Notes: generated by a model from the sequence alone, not told the origin. Numbered from the stretch's first letter, positions 19,137 to 29,424 are shown. The stretch is 64,000 bases of DNA from Pseudomonas parakoreensis (GCF_021602155.1 NZ_BQHY01000011.1:62001-126000), one strand, 5' to 3'. Numbers and translations are program-made.

Positions 19137-19212
19137 TGGCGGAGCGGACAGGGCTCGAACCCTCGATCCCGGCGTTACAGGCAGCTGTCCCAGCGACCTG
19201 CTCTACCGCTCC
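19137..19212 (-). pseudogene. Degenerate tRNA-Asp-like element (anticodon position reads GTA)
   Basis: The 76-nt element starts GGAGCGG and ends CCGCTCC-G-CCA, a perfect 7-bp acceptor stem with encoded CCA. The anticodon loop CTGTAAC keeps T33 and A37 but reads GTA where tRNA-Asp has GTC. The anticodon stem (GCTGC/GCCGG) has two mismatches, the T stem has one, and the D arm is scrambled. It lies 57 nt behind the hupB stop. It is either a dead tRNA or a tRNA-like 3' UTR structure. Confidence 0.55.
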
Positions 19213-19269
19213 GCTGCCAAGTCAGGCATGACCCCGACCCGGATGGGTAAAAACCTGAAACAAACTAAC

Positions 19270-19542
19270 TTAGTTAACAGCTTCTTTCAGTGCTTTACCG
19301 GCTTTGAAACCTGGCTTTTTAGCAGCCGCGATTTGCAGCGTCTTGCCGGTCTGTGGGTTACGACCAACGCGAGCTGGACGATCAGTCACGGAGAAAGTGC
19401 CGAAACCAACCAGAACAACGGAGTCGCCGGCCTTCAGAGCGCCAGTGACGGATTCGATAACAGCGTCCAGCGCACGGCCAGCAGCAGCTTTCGGGATATC
19501 AGCGGATGCAGCGATAGCATCAATCAGTTCCGACTTGTTCAC
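19270..19542 (-). CDS. hupB: DNA-binding protein HU-beta
   Basis: 90 residues, the standard HU length. [20 protein letters not shown] forms the dimerisation helices. [11 protein letters not shown] and the flexible arm [17 protein letters not shown] hold the conserved RNPxT arm tip that inserts into the DNA minor groove. HU bends and compacts the nucleoid. It lies between lon and ppiD on the minus strand, 148 bp after lon. The downstream tRNA-like element and terminator probably belong to its transcript. Confidence 0.97.
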   Translation of the reverse strand: MNKSELIDAIAASADIPKAAAGRALDAVIESVTGALKAGDSVVLVGFGTFSVTDRPARVGRNPQTGKTLQIAAAKKPGFKAGKALKEAVN

Positions 19543-19690
19543 TCTAAGTCCCCTTATATCTATTTTGAGATGATTCTAAGTTTTTTGGTGAAAGCAAAAA
19601 CGAGTGCTGAATGGCCTACAGACACTTAAGAGCCGCTTTATAACAAGGGCTCTAAAAAGCTGTCAAGGAAGCCCCCCAGGCAAAAACGTA

Positions 19691-22087
19691 TTAATGCGTG
19701 CTAATTCTTTCCTTTGAATCAGACTCACGTTTTTCGTCCTTGGAAACTATCTCCGGAGCCACATCCGGCAAGGGCTCCGGCGCGTATTGCAGCGCAATTT
19801 GCAGGACCTCGTCAATCCATTTAACCGGTTTAATCTGCAGATCCTGCTTGATATTGTCAGGAATCTCCTTCAGATCGCGCACGTTCTCTTCCGGAATAAT
19901 CACGATCTTGATTCCACCGCGGTGAGCGGCAAGCAGTTTTTCCTTCAGACCACCGATTGCCAGCACTTGACCACGCAGGGTGATTTCGCCAGTCATGGCG
20001 ACATCGGCGCGCACCGGAATCCCGGTCAATGCCGATACCAATGCCGTGCACATGCCGACACCTGCGCTTGGACCGTCTTTCGGCGTCGCGCCTTCCGGCA
20101 TGTGAATGTGGGTATCGCGCTTCTCATGGAAGTCCAGCGGAATGCCCAGGCTCTTCGCACGGCTGCGCACAACGGTCAGGGCTGCAGTGATCGATTCGAC
20201 CATTACATCACCCAACGAACCGGTCTTGATCAGTTGACCTTTGCCCGGAACCACAGCCGCTTCGATGGTCAGCAATTCGCCGCCCACCTGCGTCCACGCC
20301 AGGCCAGTTACCTGTCCGATCTGATCCTGCTGCTCGGCCAGACCGTAGCGGAATTTACGCACACCCAGGAAATGCTCCAGCAGATCAGCTGTCACTTTTA
20401 CCGAGAAGCGTTTTTCCAGCGCATGCTCTTTCACAGCCTTGCGGCAGACCTTGGCAATCTGACGCTCGAGGCCACGCACACCGGCTTCCCGGGTGTAGTA
20501 ACGGATGATGTCGCGGATCGCTTCCTCGTCGAACTCCAGCTCACCCTTCTTCAGACCGTTGGCGGCGATCTGCTTCGGTGACAGGTACTTGACGGCGATG
20601 TTGATCTTTTCGTCTTCGGTGTAACCCGGCAGACGAATGACTTCCATTCGATCCAGCAGTGCTGGCGGGATGTTCATCGAGTTCGAGGTGCACAGGAACA
20701 TCACATCCGACAGGTCGTAATCGACTTCCAGGTAGTGATCGTTGAAGTTGTGGTTCTGCTCCGGATCGAGCACTTCCAGCAATGCCGACGCCGGGTCGCC
20801 GCGCATGTCGCTGCCCATCTTGTCGATTTCATCGAGCAGGAACAGCGGGTTGCGCACGCCCACTTTTGTCATCTTTTGAATCAATCTTCCTGGCATCGAA
20901 CCGATGTAGGTTCGACGGTGACCACGAATTTCCGCCTCGTCACGCACGCCACCCAAGGCCATGCGCACGAATTTGCGGTTGGTGGCGTGAGCAATCGACT
21001 CCGCCAGCGAGGTTTTACCCACGCCAGGCGGACCGACCAGGCACAACACCGGGCCACGGATCTTCTTCACACGCTTTTGCACGGCGAGGTATTCAAGGAT
21101 GCGTTCCTTGACCTCTTCAAGGCCGTAATGATCGGCATCGAGAATGTCTTCCGCACGCGCCAGGTCGAGGCGTACCTTGCTCTGCGCCTTCCACGGCACC
21201 TGCACCAGCCAGTCGATGTAGGAGCGCACCACGGTGGCTTCAGCGGACATCGGCGACATCTGCTTGAGCTTGTTCAGCTCGGCAGTGGCTTTGGCCAGGG
21301 CATCCTTCGGCAGGCCGGCCGCATCGATGCGCTTTTTCAGCTCTTCGATTTCGTTGTGACCTTCGTCACCGTCACCCAGCTCTTTCTGAATGGCCTTCAT
21401 CTGCTCATTCAGGTAATACTCGCGCTGGCTGCGTTCCATTTGCTTTTTGACGCGGCCGCGAATGCGTTTTTCGACTTGCAGCAGATCGATCTCGGCATCC
21501 AGCAAGGCGAGCACGTGCTCGACGCGGGCCGACAGGTCGATGATTTCGAGGATTTCCTGCTTCTGCTCGATTTTCAGCGCCATGTGCGCGGCCATGGTGT
21601 CAACCAGGCGGCCAGGCTCATCAATGCTGTTGAGCGACGACAGGACTTCAGCCGGGACTTTCTTGCCCAACTGCACATATTGTTCGAACTGCGACAGCAG
21701 GCTGCGCACGAACACTTCGGATTCGCGCTCGGCGGCGTCGACTTCGTCGATCAGCGAGACTTCGGCGCGGCAATGCCCGTCGACTTCGCTGAAGCGCTCT
21801 ACAGCGCCGCGCTGCTCACCTTCGACCAGAACCTTGACGGTGCCGTCTGGCAGCTTCAGCAGCTGCAGCACCGTCGCAATCGTACCTACGCGATAGAGAG
21901 CGTCTTCACCGGGATCATCATCAGCCGGGTTTCTCTGGGCCAGCAGCAGGATCTGCTTGTCGCCCGTCATCGCGGCCTCGAGGGCTTCGATGGATTTCTC
22001 GCGCCCCACGAACAGCGGGATAACCATGTGCGGATAAACCACGACATCACGCAATGGCAGGAGAGGCAATTCGATGGTTGTCTTCAT
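19691..22087 (-). CDS. lon: ATP-dependent Lon protease
   Basis: 798 residues. An N-terminal substrate domain (~1-300), AAA+ module with Walker [10 protein letters not shown], and a C-terminal Ser-Lys protease (catalytic Ser in [11 protein letters not shown], catalytic Lys in [12 protein letters not shown]). Lon degrades misfolded and regulatory proteins in the cytoplasm. It ends in a charged tail ([17 protein letters not shown]). It sits between clpX and hupB, as in E. coli, and has a sigma-32-like promoter upstream. Confidence 0.97.
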   Translation of the reverse strand: MKTTIELPLLPLRDVVVYPHMVIPLFVGREKSIEALEAAMTGDKQILLLAQRNPADDDPGEDALYRVGTIATVLQLLKLPDGTVKVLVEGEQRGAVERFSEVDGHCRAEVSLIDEVDAAERESEVFVRSLLSQFEQYVQLGKKVPAEVLSSLNSIDEPGRLVDTMAAHMALKIEQKQEILEIIDLSARVEHVLALLDAEIDLLQVEKRIRGRVKKQMERSQREYYLNEQMKAIQKELGDGDEGHNEIEELKKRIDAAGLPKDALAKATAELNKLKQMSPMSAEATVVRSYIDWLVQVPWKAQSKVRLDLARAEDILDADHYGLEEVKERILEYLAVQKRVKKIRGPVLCLVGPPGVGKTSLAESIAHATNRKFVRMALGGVRDEAEIRGHRRTYIGSMPGRLIQKMTKVGVRNPLFLLDEIDKMGSDMRGDPASALLEVLDPEQNHNFNDHYLEVDYDLSDVMFLCTSNSMNIPPALLDRMEVIRLPGYTEDEKINIAVKYLSPKQIAANGLKKGELEFDEEAIRDIIRYYTREAGVRGLERQIAKVCRKAVKEHALEKRFSVKVTADLLEHFLGVRKFRYGLAEQQDQIGQVTGLAWTQVGGELLTIEAAVVPGKGQLIKTGSLGDVMVESITAALTVVRSRAKSLGIPLDFHEKRDTHIHMPEGATPKDGPSAGVGMCTALVSALTGIPVRADVAMTGEITLRGQVLAIGGLKEKLLAAHRGGIKIVIIPEENVRDLKEIPDNIKQDLQIKPVKWIDEVLQIALQYAPEPLPDVAPEIVSKDEKRESDSKERISTH

Positions 22088-22145
22088 GATTTCGCCTCTA
22101 CGGCGGCCATATGGCCGTAATCAGATGGAATTAAGCTTGAAACCA

Positions 22146-22174
22146 AGATGGGGGCTGCCTTGAAAAAAAACAAG
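22146..22174 (-). promoter_or_regulatory. Sigma-32-like heat-shock promoter of lon
   Basis: Minus-strand CTTGTTT (22174-22168), a 14-nt spacer, then CCCCATCT (22153-22146), about 60 nt before the lon ATG. The heat-shock consensus is CTTGAA, 13-15 nt, then CCCCATNT; the -10 part matches fully. lon is a known heat-shock gene. Confidence 0.65.
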
Positions 22175-22198
22175 CGCAAAGCGGATGTAAAAAACGCC

Positions 22199-22230
22199 AT
22201 AAAAAAAAAGAGGCCCGAAGGCCCCTTCTT
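22199..22230 (-). terminator. Terminator of clpX
   Basis: On the minus strand GGGGCC-TTCG-GGCCTC is followed by nine T. It lies 20 nt past the clpX stop and separates it from lon. Confidence 0.9.
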
Positions 22231-22250
22231 TGTTCCGGCAGTGTGGACGC

Positions 22251-23534
22251 TTACGCGTCCGGCGCTGCCTTGGCCGTCGGCTCACTGTTTTCGTAGATAT
22301 ACAGTGGCTTGGACTTGCCTTCAATCACGCTTTCATCGATGACGACTTTGCTCACTTCGGACTGCGAAGGGATTTCGTACATCGTGTCGAGCAGCACACC
22401 CTCAAGAATCGACCGCAGGCCACGGGCACCGGTTTTACGCTCCAGAGCTCGCTTGGCAACCGATTTCAGTGCGTCGGTCCGGAACTCCAGATCCACGCCT
22501 TCCATCTCGAACAGCTTGGCATACTGCTTGGTCAGAGCATTTTTCGGCTCGGTGAGGATCTGCATCAGCGCAGCCTCGTCGAGTTCGTCCAGTGTCGCCA
22601 GAACCGGCAGACGACCGACGAATTCCGGGATCAGACCGAACTTGACCAGATCGTCAGGCTCGACTTCACGCAGGGATTCACCGACTTTCTTGCCTTCTTC
22701 CTTGCTGCGCACTTCTGCGTTGAACCCGATGCCGCCCTTGGTGGAACGGTTTTGAATAACCTTTTCCAGACCGGAGAACGCACCACCGCAGATGAACAGG
22801 ATGTTACGGGTGTCGACCTGCAGGAATTCCTGCTGCGGATGCTTGCGGCCACCTTGCGGCGGGACGGAAGCGACCGTGCCTTCGATCAACTTGAGCAAGG
22901 CCTGTTGCACGCCTTCACCGGAAACATCGCGGGTGATCGACGGATTGTCGGACTTGCGGGAAATCTTGTCGATTTCGTCGATGTAGACAATGCCCATCTG
23001 GGCCTTTTCCACGTCGTAATCGCACTTTTGCAGCAGTTTCTGAATGATGTTCTCGACATCTTCACCTACGTAGCCAGCCTCGGTGAGGGTGGTGGCGTCG
23101 GCGATGGTGAATGGAACGTTCAGCAAGCGGGCCAGTGTTTCGGCCAGCAGGGTTTTACCGGAGCCTGTCGGGCCGATCAGCAGGATGTTGCTCTTGCCGA
23201 GTTCGACGTCGTCAGCCTTCTTGTCACGCTGGTTCAGACGCTTGTAGTGGTTGTACACCGCTACGGCCAGAACCTTTTTCGCACGCTCCTGACCGATTAC
23301 ATACTGGTCAAGGATGCCGCTGATTTCTTTAGGCGAAGGCAATTTATGCGCGCTGCTTTCGGCCTGTGCTTCCTGCACCTCCTCGCGGATGATGTCATTG
23401 CACAAGTCGACGCACTCGTCGCAGATAAAGACCGAGGGGCCGGCAATCAATTTGCGTACTTCATGCTGGCTTTTGCCACAGAAGGAGCAATAGAGCAGCT
23501 TGCCGTTGTCCTCGCCGTTGCGGGTGTCAGTCAT
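22251..23534 (-). CDS. clpX: ATP-dependent Clp protease ATP-binding subunit ClpX
   Basis: 427 residues from the ATG at 23534 ([12 protein letters not shown]), the usual start. An N-terminal zinc-binding domain (YCSFCGKSQ then [10 protein letters not shown]) recognises substrates and adaptors. The AAA+ core has Walker [13 protein letters not shown] and Walker [11 protein letters not shown], followed by the LIGGTVA-like [10 protein letters not shown] region. ClpX unfolds ssrA-tagged and regulatory proteins and feeds them to ClpP, encoded 112 bp upstream. A frame extension of 11 codons upstream is not used by the family. Confidence 0.97.
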   Translation of the reverse strand: MTDTRNGEDNGKLLYCSFCGKSQHEVRKLIAGPSVFICDECVDLCNDIIREEVQEAQAESSAHKLPSPKEISGILDQYVIGQERAKKVLAVAVYNHYKRLNQRDKKADDVELGKSNILLIGPTGSGKTLLAETLARLLNVPFTIADATTLTEAGYVGEDVENIIQKLLQKCDYDVEKAQMGIVYIDEIDKISRKSDNPSITRDVSGEGVQQALLKLIEGTVASVPPQGGRKHPQQEFLQVDTRNILFICGGAFSGLEKVIQNRSTKGGIGFNAEVRSKEEGKKVGESLREVEPDDLVKFGLIPEFVGRLPVLATLDELDEAALMQILTEPKNALTKQYAKLFEMEGVDLEFRTDALKSVAKRALERKTGARGLRSILEGVLLDTMYEIPSQSEVSKVVIDESVIEGKSKPLYIYENSEPTAKAAPDA

Positions 23535-23646
23535 TCGTTCGATCCAAATCCGATAGGCTTGCAACACAAGATGAAGGCTATTGCGGGCTTTTTCAAGCCC
23601 GCTGGTGGTCGGACCTGCCGACCCACCTTATTTTGAGCTGCTTATT

Positions 23647-24282
23647 TTACGCAGGACGCTGGTTGATGACTTCGTCGATCAGACCGTATTCCTTCGCAGC
23701 TTCTGCACTCATGAAGTTGTCGCGGTTGGTATCGCGCTCGATTTCTTCAAGCGTACGACCGCTGTGCTTGGCCATCAGCGTGTTCAGACGCTCGCGGATG
23801 AAGAGGATTTCCTTGGCATGGATTTCGATATCCGAGGCCTGACCCTGGAAACCGCCCAGCGGCTGGTGAATCATCACACGCGAGTTCGGCAGGCAGAAAC
23901 GCTTGCCTGGAGCACCGGCCGTCAGCAGGAATGCACCCATGCTGCACGCCTGACCAATGCACGTCGTCGATACGTTTGGCTTGATGAACTGCATGGTGTC
24001 GTAGATCGACATGCCCGCTGTCACCGAACCGCCCGGGGAGTTGATATAGAGATGGATGTCCTTGTCCGGGTTTTCCGCTTCAAGGAACAGCAATTGCGCA
24101 CAGATCAGGTTGGCCATGTAGTCCTCTACAGGACCCACCAGAAAGATTACGCGCTCCTTCAGAAGGCGCGAGTAGATGTCATAGGCGCGCTCGCCACGAG
24201 CAGATTGCTCGACAACCATCGGGACCAGGCCGCCGGCGGCCTGGATATCAGAGTTCTGCTGAATATACGAATTACGGAACAT
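23647..24282 (-). CDS. clpP: ATP-dependent Clp protease proteolytic subunit ClpP
   Basis: 211 residues. The serine protease triad is Ser114 ([10 protein letters not shown]), His139 (VMIHQPLGG) and Asp188 (DTNRDNF). [12 protein letters not shown] (~79-90) forms the oxyanion region. Fourteen subunits make the degradation barrel that docks ClpX. It follows tig by 92 bp and precedes clpX, the standard tig-clpP-clpX-lon order. Confidence 0.97.
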   Translation of the reverse strand: MFRNSYIQQNSDIQAAGGLVPMVVEQSARGERAYDIYSRLLKERVIFLVGPVEDYMANLICAQLLFLEAENPDKDIHLYINSPGGSVTAGMSIYDTMQFIKPNVSTTCIGQACSMGAFLLTAGAPGKRFCLPNSRVMIHQPLGGFQGQASDIEIHAKEILFIRERLNTLMAKHSGRTLEEIERDTNRDNFMSAEAAKEYGLIDEVINQRPA

Positions 24283-24374
24283 GCTCTGCAGTCACTCCCA
24301 AATAGTTATGTCTTGAATACGCATAAGCCAGCTCGAAGGCTGGCTTATGTGTGTACTTCCTAACGCAAAAACAA

Positions 24375-25685
24375 TCAGTCGGCTTTTGGAGCTTCTACCG
24401 GCTTGACCGCTTCTTCGTAAGAGACCGATTTGTCGGTCACGCTAGCTTTCTGCAGAACAGTATCCACAACTTGTTCTTCCAGCACAACCGAACGGACTTC
24501 GTTCAGTTGCTGCTCGTTCTTGTAGTACCAGGACACGACCTGCTCAGGTTCCTGGTAAGCCGAAGCCATTTCCTGAATCATTTCACGAACGCGGGCTTCG
24601 TCAGGCTTCAGGTCGAACTGCTTGACCACTTCAGCCACGATCAGACCCAGCACTACACGGCGCTTGGCTTGCTCTTCGAACAGCTCGGCCGGCAGTTGAT
24701 CAGGCTTGATGTTGCCGCCGAACTGCTGAACAGCCTGCACGCGCAGACGGTCAACTTCGTTGGACAGCAGAGCCTTTGGCACTTCGATCGGGTTGGTGGC
24801 CAGCAGACCGTCCATGACCTGATTTTTTACCTTGGACTTGATGGCCTGACGCAGCTCACGCTCCATGTTCTTGCGAACTTCGGTGCGGAAGCCTTCCAGA
24901 CCGGTTTCCTTGATGCCGAATTGAGCGAAGAATTCTTCGTTCAGCTCTGGCAGTTTCGGCTCGGAAACGGTGTTGACGGTCACGGTGAACTCGGCGGTTT
25001 TGCCAGCCAGGTCCAGGTTCTGATAGTCCTCAGGGAAGGTCAGGTTCAGAACGCGCTCTTCGCCTGCCTTCGCGCCAACCAGGCCTTCTTCGAAGCCCGG
25101 AATCATGCGACCGGAACCCAGCACCAGCTGAGTGCCTTTGGCGGAGCCGCCGGCGAATGCTTCGCCGTCAACCTTGCCAACGAAATCGATGTTCAGCTGG
25201 TCTTCGTTCTGGGCAGCGCGGTCGGCCACTTCAAAACGGGTGTTCTGCTTGCGCAGGATGTCCAGCATCTTGTCCAGATCAGCGTCAGCCACGTCAGCGC
25301 TCAGGCGCTCGACAGTGATGCCGTCGAAACCGGCAACGGTGAACTCAGGGAACACTTCGAATACGGCAACGTATTCCAGGTCCTTGCCAGCTTCCAGCGA
25401 CTTCGGCTCGATCGAAGGCGAACCGGCAGGGTTCAGCTTCTGCTCAACCACGGCTTCATAGAAGGAGGACTGGATGACATCACCAACAGCTTCCTGACGA
25501 GCGTCAGCACCGAAACGGCGCTTGATTTCGCTCATTGGCACTTTGCCTGGACGGAAGCCAGCAATCTTGGCCTTTTGGGCAGTCTGCTGCAGACGCTTGT
25601 TGACCTGGCTCTCAATGCGCTCAGCCGGCACGGTGACGCTCATGCGGCGCTCAAGAGCAGTAGTATTTTCAACAGAAACTTGCAT
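24375..25685 (-). CDS. tig: Trigger factor, ribosome-associated chaperone
   Basis: 436 residues from the ATG at 25685 ([14 protein letters not shown]), the family start. The ribosome-binding motif is [17 protein letters not shown] (~43-59). A FKBP-type isomerase domain follows (~160-245; [31 protein letters not shown]), then the C-terminal cradle. It binds nascent chains at the exit tunnel. It is the first gene of the tig-clpP-clpX block; REP elements are absent from this block. Confidence 0.97.
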   Translation of the reverse strand: MQVSVENTTALERRMSVTVPAERIESQVNKRLQQTAQKAKIAGFRPGKVPMSEIKRRFGADARQEAVGDVIQSSFYEAVVEQKLNPAGSPSIEPKSLEAGKDLEYVAVFEVFPEFTVAGFDGITVERLSADVADADLDKMLDILRKQNTRFEVADRAAQNEDQLNIDFVGKVDGEAFAGGSAKGTQLVLGSGRMIPGFEEGLVGAKAGEERVLNLTFPEDYQNLDLAGKTAEFTVTVNTVSEPKLPELNEEFFAQFGIKETGLEGFRTEVRKNMERELRQAIKSKVKNQVMDGLLATNPIEVPKALLSNEVDRLRVQAVQQFGGNIKPDQLPAELFEEQAKRRVVLGLIVAEVVKQFDLKPDEARVREMIQEMASAYQEPEQVVSWYYKNEQQLNEVRSVVLEEQVVDTVLQKASVTDKSVSYEEAVKPVEAPKAD

Positions 25686-26043
25686 GGATATTCCTCGTTG
25701 CACAGACGTTAGCCGGCCGTTTCCGACCCCAGAATCAAGGGCATGCATTCTAGTGGGTCAAACTCAAGAAGTCACCCTACTGAAAACGGGTAAAAAAACA
25801 GCAGGCCATTTATAGGTGGGAATGCAGCAATGCATTCCACCCCGAAGACGAATAAAGACCATCACGCCAGGGCTCTGCCTCAACCGCCTCTATATATAGA
25901 AGAGACTGCGAGCCATCTCCCTGACGGCCGATCCGGCGAACATGGCCGGTGGTCGACACGCAGGCTGCAAGCCCGCAAACACGACGAAACGCCCTGCCCT
26001 TCGACCTGAAACCCGGCGCAATAAACCACAAACCGTAAAACAA

Positions 26044-26078
26044 AAAAGGCGCCAGACTGTTAAATCTGGCGCCTTTTC
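26044..26078 (-). terminator. Terminator of the tRNA cluster
   Basis: Minus-strand AAAAGGCGCCAGA and TCTGGCGCCTTTTTT form a long perfect stem with a T run, 7 nt after the last tRNA-His. The 399 bp between tig and this tRNA hold nothing else I can recognise. Confidence 0.9.
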
Positions 26079-26084
26079 GAAATA

Positions 26085-26160
26085 TGGGGTGGACGATGGG
26101 GATCGAACCCACGACAACGGGAGTCACAATCCCGTGCTCTACCAACTGAGCTACGCCCAC
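26085..26160 (-). tRNA. tRNA-His(GTG), copy 1
   Basis: 76 nt with encoded CCA. The acceptor begins GTGGGCG, the D arm is TAGCTCAGTTGGTAGAGC, the anticodon loop TTGTGAC gives GTG, and the T loop is TTCGATC. The base at 26161 supplies G-1 expected for tRNA-His. Confidence 0.97.
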
Positions 26161-26236
26161 CATATTGCGTCACAAAAAAGCCATTCAACTTCTTTGCTGA
26201 ACTTCATCAGGCCTGCGGCAAGAATGAAGCTTTAAT

Positions 26237-26321
26237 TGGTGCGGATGAAGAGACTCGAACTCTTACGCCTCGCGGCGCTGGAACCTAAATCCAGTGTGTC
26301 TACCAATTCCACCACATCCGC
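26237..26321 (-). tRNA. tRNA-Leu(TAG)
   Basis: 85 nt with encoded CCA. It has the long variable arm of class II tRNAs; the loop TTTAGGT gives anticodon TAG; the T loop is TTCGAGT. Confidence 0.96.
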
Positions 26322-26337
26322 AGATGAAGCTTTTAAA

Positions 26338-26372
26338 GCAAAGGCGCCAGACTGTTACATCTGGCGCCTTTC
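26338..26372 (-). repeat. Second copy of the tRNA-His 3' hairpin
   Basis: GGCGCCAGA/TCTGGCGCC duplicates the hairpin at 26044-26078 with one loop change and a shorter T run, so it probably acts as a processing spacer rather than a full terminator. Confidence 0.7.
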
Positions 26373-26378
26373 GAAATA

Positions 26379-26454
26379 TGGGGTGGACGATGGGGATCGA
26401 ACCCACGACAACGGGAGTCACAATCCCGTGCTCTACCAACTGAGCTACGCCCAC
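26379..26454 (-). tRNA. tRNA-His(GTG), copy 2
   Basis: The 76-nt sequence appears identical to the first tRNA-His, with the same 3' flank and hairpin; anticodon GTG. Confidence 0.97.
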
Positions 26455-26486
26455 CATATCGCGCTACTTGTGCCAAAGCTGCCTAA

Positions 26487-26563
26487 TGGCGCACCCGGCA
26501 GGACTCGAACCTGCGACCATCCGCTTAGAAGGCGGATGCTCTATCCAGCTGAGCTACGGGCGC
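26487..26563 (-). tRNA. tRNA-Arg(TCT)
   Basis: 77 nt with encoded CCA. The acceptor GCGCCCG pairs with CGGGTGC, the loop CTTCTAA gives anticodon TCT, and the T loop is TTCGAGT. It is the first gene of the cluster on the minus strand. Confidence 0.97.
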
Positions 26564-26678
26564 CTTATTAATCTGTAACCTTGGAGGACTACAAACTAAA
26601 TGCTTTCCAGCTTCGCAGAACGCTAATTCCGCTCAACCTTCTTAACCAGTGCTAGGCTGTGCCCGACAAGTGCGACGA

Positions 26679-26707
26679 ATAGTATAGAGCGCTCCCAAGG
26701 TCGTCAA
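26679..26707 (-). promoter_or_regulatory. Sigma-70 promoter of the tRNA cluster
   Basis: Minus-strand TTGACG (26707-26702) is followed after 17 nt by TACTAT (overlapping TATACT at 15 nt). A GC-rich GAGCGCTC spacer lies before the -10. It is about 115 nt upstream of tRNA-Arg. Confidence 0.6.
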
Positions 26708-26838
26708 ATCCTTTTTGAAAAAAATTCATTTAATTAAAGGAGTTAGGGGAATTTGCTGACCAAGCGCCTTTGCCCTCACCGTCTGACATGCGAGAATGCG
26801 TTCTCTTTTTTTCCCCTCTCGATGGTTAATCACGCGCA

Positions 26839-27693
26839 ATGACTGCACAACTAATCGACGGCAAATCGATCGCCGCCAGCCTGCGCCAGCAGATCGCCCA
26901 ACGAGTTGCCGAGCGTCGCCAGCAAGGTCTGCGCACTCCCGGCCTCGCGGTGATCCTGGTCGGCAGCGATCCTGCCTCTCAGGTTTATGTCTCGCACAAG
27001 CGTAAAGACTGTGAAGAGGTAGGCTTCCTCTCTCAAGCCTACGACCTGCCCTCCGACACCACTCAAGAAGCGCTGACCGATCTGATCGATCGCCTCAACG
27101 ACGACCCGGCCATCGACGGCGTGCTGCTGCAACTGCCCCTGCCCGAGCACCTGGACGCCTCCAAACTGCTGGAGCGCATCCGCCCGGACAAAGACGTCGA
27201 TGGCTTTCATCCTTATAACGTCGGTCGCCTGGCACAGCGCATCCCGCTGCTGCGTCCGTGCACGCCAAAAGGCATCATGACCTTGCTGGAAAGTACTGGC
27301 GTGGACCTTTATGGCCTCGACGCGGTAGTGGTGGGCGCCTCCAACATCGTCGGTCGCCCGATGGCAATGGAACTGCTGCTGGCCGGTTGCACCGTGACCG
27401 TCACCCACCGCTTTACCAAGGATCTGGCCGGCCACGTCGGTCGCGCCGATCTGGTGGTGGTCGCCGCCGGCAAGCCGGGCCTGGTCAAGGGCGAGTGGAT
27501 CAAGGAAGGCGCGATCGTGATCGACGTCGGCATCAACCGCCAGGACGATGGCAAGCTGGTCGGTGACGTGGTGTACGAAACCGCTCTGCCCCGCGCCGGC
27601 TGGATCACTCCGGTGCCGGGCGGTGTTGGCCCGATGACCCGCGCCTGCCTGCTGGAAAACACCCTCTACGCGGCAGAAACCCTGCACGCCTGA
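26839..27693 (+). CDS. folD: Methylenetetrahydrofolate dehydrogenase / methenyltetrahydrofolate cyclohydrolase
   Basis: 284 residues. FolD oxidises 5,10-methylene-THF and hydrolyses the methenyl product to 10-formyl-THF in cytoplasmic one-carbon metabolism. The catalytic Lys54 lies in [14 protein letters not shown] (~50-63). [13 protein letters not shown] (~95-107) is the substrate signature. [18 protein letters not shown] (~161-178) is the NADP site, and [11 protein letters not shown] (~260-270) closes the domain. It is divergent from the tRNA cluster and ends at a terminator. Confidence 0.97.
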   Translation: MTAQLIDGKSIAASLRQQIAQRVAERRQQGLRTPGLAVILVGSDPASQVYVSHKRKDCEEVGFLSQAYDLPSDTTQEALTDLIDRLNDDPAIDGVLLQLPLPEHLDASKLLERIRPDKDVDGFHPYNVGRLAQRIPLLRPCTPKGIMTLLESTGVDLYGLDAVVVGASNIVGRPMAMELLLAGCTVTVTHRFTKDLAGHVGRADLVVVAAGKPGLVKGEWIKEGAIVIDVGINRQDDGKLVGDVVYETALPRAGWITPVPGGVGPMTRACLLENTLYAAETLHA

Positions 27694-27710
27694 GAGGTTT
27701 TTCCGCAATA

Positions 27711-27740
27711 AAAGAACCCCGCTTTGTGCGGGGTTTTTTG
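27711..27740 (+). terminator. Terminator of folD
   Basis: AACCCCGC and GCGGGGTT form a stem with loop TTTGT, followed by TTTTT, 18 nt past folD. Confidence 0.92.
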
Positions 27741-27922
27741 TATCTGAGAAAAAACACTAACCGTTCGCCGGAAACCCCTCTTTTTACAGGCCTTTTCACG
27801 AGATTTTCAGGTCATTCAAACAACCATCGACAGATCTTCAGCCATACTCCTAGAATGCGACGCTTTGAAGAAATAACCCGTTACAAACTAACGGAATATC
27901 CAACCTTTATGAGTTCGCCCGC

Positions 27923-28861
27923 GTGAAAATTCGTCTTTCGATCCTGAGCCTGGTTTTTGCTTTTTCAGGCACATTCGTCACGCCAACCGTCAACGCCGCT
28001 GAAACCACTGCTGCGCCACGCGATGCTTCGCAACTGAAGATCGCCTCCGGCAGCGCCCTGCTCATGGATTTGCAGACCAATAAAGTCATCTATTCGAGCA
28101 ACCCGGATGTGATCGTACCCATCGCGTCGGTCAGCAAGCTGATGACCGGGCTGGTGGTCGTTGAAGCGCACCAGAACATGGACGAATGGATCGACGTCGA
28201 CATCAGCCACACGCCAGAAATGAAAGGCGTGTTCTCCCGAGTCAAACTGAAGAGCGAACTGCCGCGCCGGGAAATGTTGCTGATTGCCCTGATGTCCTCG
28301 GAAAACCGTGCAGCCGCCAGCCTTGCGCATCACTACCCGGGCGGTTATGCAGCATTCATCGCGGCGATGAATGCCAAGGCCAAGGCACTGGGCATGACCA
28401 ACACCCACTATGTCGAACCGACCGGCTTGTCGGAACGTAACGTTTCCACCGCCCGCGATCTGAGCAAACTGTTGGTGGCCGCGAGCAAGCACCCGATCCT
28501 CACTGAACTGACGACCACCAAGGAAAAAACGGTGTCATTCCGCAAACCCAACTACACCTTGGGCTTCCGCAACACCGATCACTTGGTGAACAAGGCCGAC
28601 TGGGACATCAAAATCACTAAAACCGGCTTCACCAACCCGGCGGGTCATTGTCTGGTGCTGGTGACACGGATGAGCAACCGCCCGGTTGCCCTGGTGATTC
28701 TCGATGCATTCGGCAAGTACACACACTTCGCCGATGCCAGCCGTATCCGCAGCTGGATGGAAACCGGACGCAGCACCAACGTTCCGGCAGTGGCCCAACA
28801 ATACAAGGCCGAAAAGAACCTCAAGGCGCGCCAGAGCGGCGTGGTCGAAGCCTCCAAGTAA
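27923..28861 (+). CDS. pbpG: D-alanyl-D-alanine endopeptidase (low-molecular-weight PBP7-like)
   Basis: 312 residues with a cleavable signal peptide ([21 protein letters not shown]). Penicillin-binding motifs: S69-V-S-K72 ([10 protein letters not shown]), S126-E-N128 and K233-T-G235. It cleaves peptide cross-links in periplasmic peptidoglycan. The start is GTG at 27923. A 23-codon leader frame beginning at 27855 ends in a TGA that overlaps this GTG, which could couple translation; the leader itself has no clear ribosome-binding site. Confidence 0.92.
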   Translation: MKIRLSILSLVFAFSGTFVTPTVNAAETTAAPRDASQLKIASGSALLMDLQTNKVIYSSNPDVIVPIASVSKLMTGLVVVEAHQNMDEWIDVDISHTPEMKGVFSRVKLKSELPRREMLLIALMSSENRAAASLAHHYPGGYAAFIAAMNAKAKALGMTNTHYVEPTGLSERNVSTARDLSKLLVAASKHPILTELTTTKEKTVSFRKPNYTLGFRNTDHLVNKADWDIKITKTGFTNPAGHCLVLVTRMSNRPVALVILDAFGKYTHFADASRIRSWMETGRSTNVPAVAQQYKAEKNLKARQSGVVEASK

Positions 28862-28874
28862 CCGGAAAGACCAA

Positions 28875-28980
28875 CTGTGGCGAGGGCGCTTGCTCCCGCT
28901 GGGGCGCGTAGCGGACCTTCTTTTTTAATAAGAAAAGGCCTGCTGCGCAGTCCAGCGGGAGCAAGCTCCCTCGCCACAGA
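28875..28980. repeat. REP pair, family C variant
   Basis: TGTGGCGAGGG and CCCTCGCCACA arms enclose GCTTGCTCCCGCTGG and its complement. It sits between convergent pbpG and the small acidic genes. Confidence 0.8.
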
Positions 28981-29011
28981 GTTATTCAGCCAGTGGTTAA
29001 ATACCCGTTAT

Positions 29012-29206
29012 TCAATCATTGGGTAACGGCATTTTGTCGTCGTCCGGAATGCCATCGCCAGCGCTCGGATCTGGCGTCAGCACATTAGGCCGGGCCAACG
29101 GATCACGCAGCGGACTGTCCGGATCCAGCACGGGATCCACGTCATCCTCAGGCGTGGTCGGCACGCTGTCCGGTTTTTTATCATCAAAGCTGGAATCGGT
29201 ACTCAT
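29012..29206 (-). CDS. Small acidic Pro-rich protein, 64 residues
   Basis: From the ATG at 29206 (MSTDSSFDDKKPDSVPTTPE). It is rich in Asp and Pro, ends DKMPLPND, lacks hydrophobic segments and is predicted disordered. It is 12 bp from the next small gene on the same strand, and the two share DPL motifs and composition. Function unknown. Confidence 0.6.
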   Translation of the reverse strand: MSTDSSFDDKKPDSVPTTPEDDVDPVLDPDSPLRDPLARPNVLTPDPSAGDGIPDDDKMPLPND

Positions 29207-29217
29207 ACGCACCTCAC

Positions 29218-29424
29218 TTAGGGTTTCAGGTCAGCCAACGGATCGTAAGGCTTGGCCGGACGCTTGCTGTCTTCGCCGGTTTCCACATCCTTCGGCGCCT
29301 TGGCAGGGCCGACCGGATCAACCTGCGGGTCGTCGAGATCCGGGGAATCCGGATCGAAACCCAGATCATGACCGGACGAATGCTCGCTTGAGTGTGGGCC
29401 TTTCGGGGATGGGGAATCTGCCAT
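29218..29424 (-). CDS. Small acidic Pro-rich protein, 68 residues
   Basis: From the ATG at 29424 (MADSPSPKGPHSSEHSSGHD), which has AGGAGG 7 nt upstream, a strong ribosome-binding site. Asp/Pro-rich (FDPDSPDLDDPQVDPVG), ending YDPLADLKP. It precedes the 64-residue gene, probably in one transcript. It resembles the 76-residue protein at 42935 in composition and DPL motifs. Function unknown. Confidence 0.65.
   Translation of the reverse strand: MADSPSPKGPHSSEHSSGHDLGFDPDSPDLDDPQVDPVGPAKAPKDVETGEDSKRPAKPYDPLADLKP

Noticed and set aside
19137-19212. The hupB-proximal element as a functional tRNA-Tyr(GTA)
   Set aside because: tRNA-Tyr has a long variable arm and different identity elements; this element resembles tRNA-Asp and has broken stems.
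20735-22120. A 461-codon frame antisense to lon
   Set aside because: Shadow of the lon reading frame; composition is not protein-like.
25810-26457. Short frames reading GVDDGDRTHDNGSHNPVLYQ
   Set aside because: These are translations of the tRNA-His genes, a known annotation artefact.
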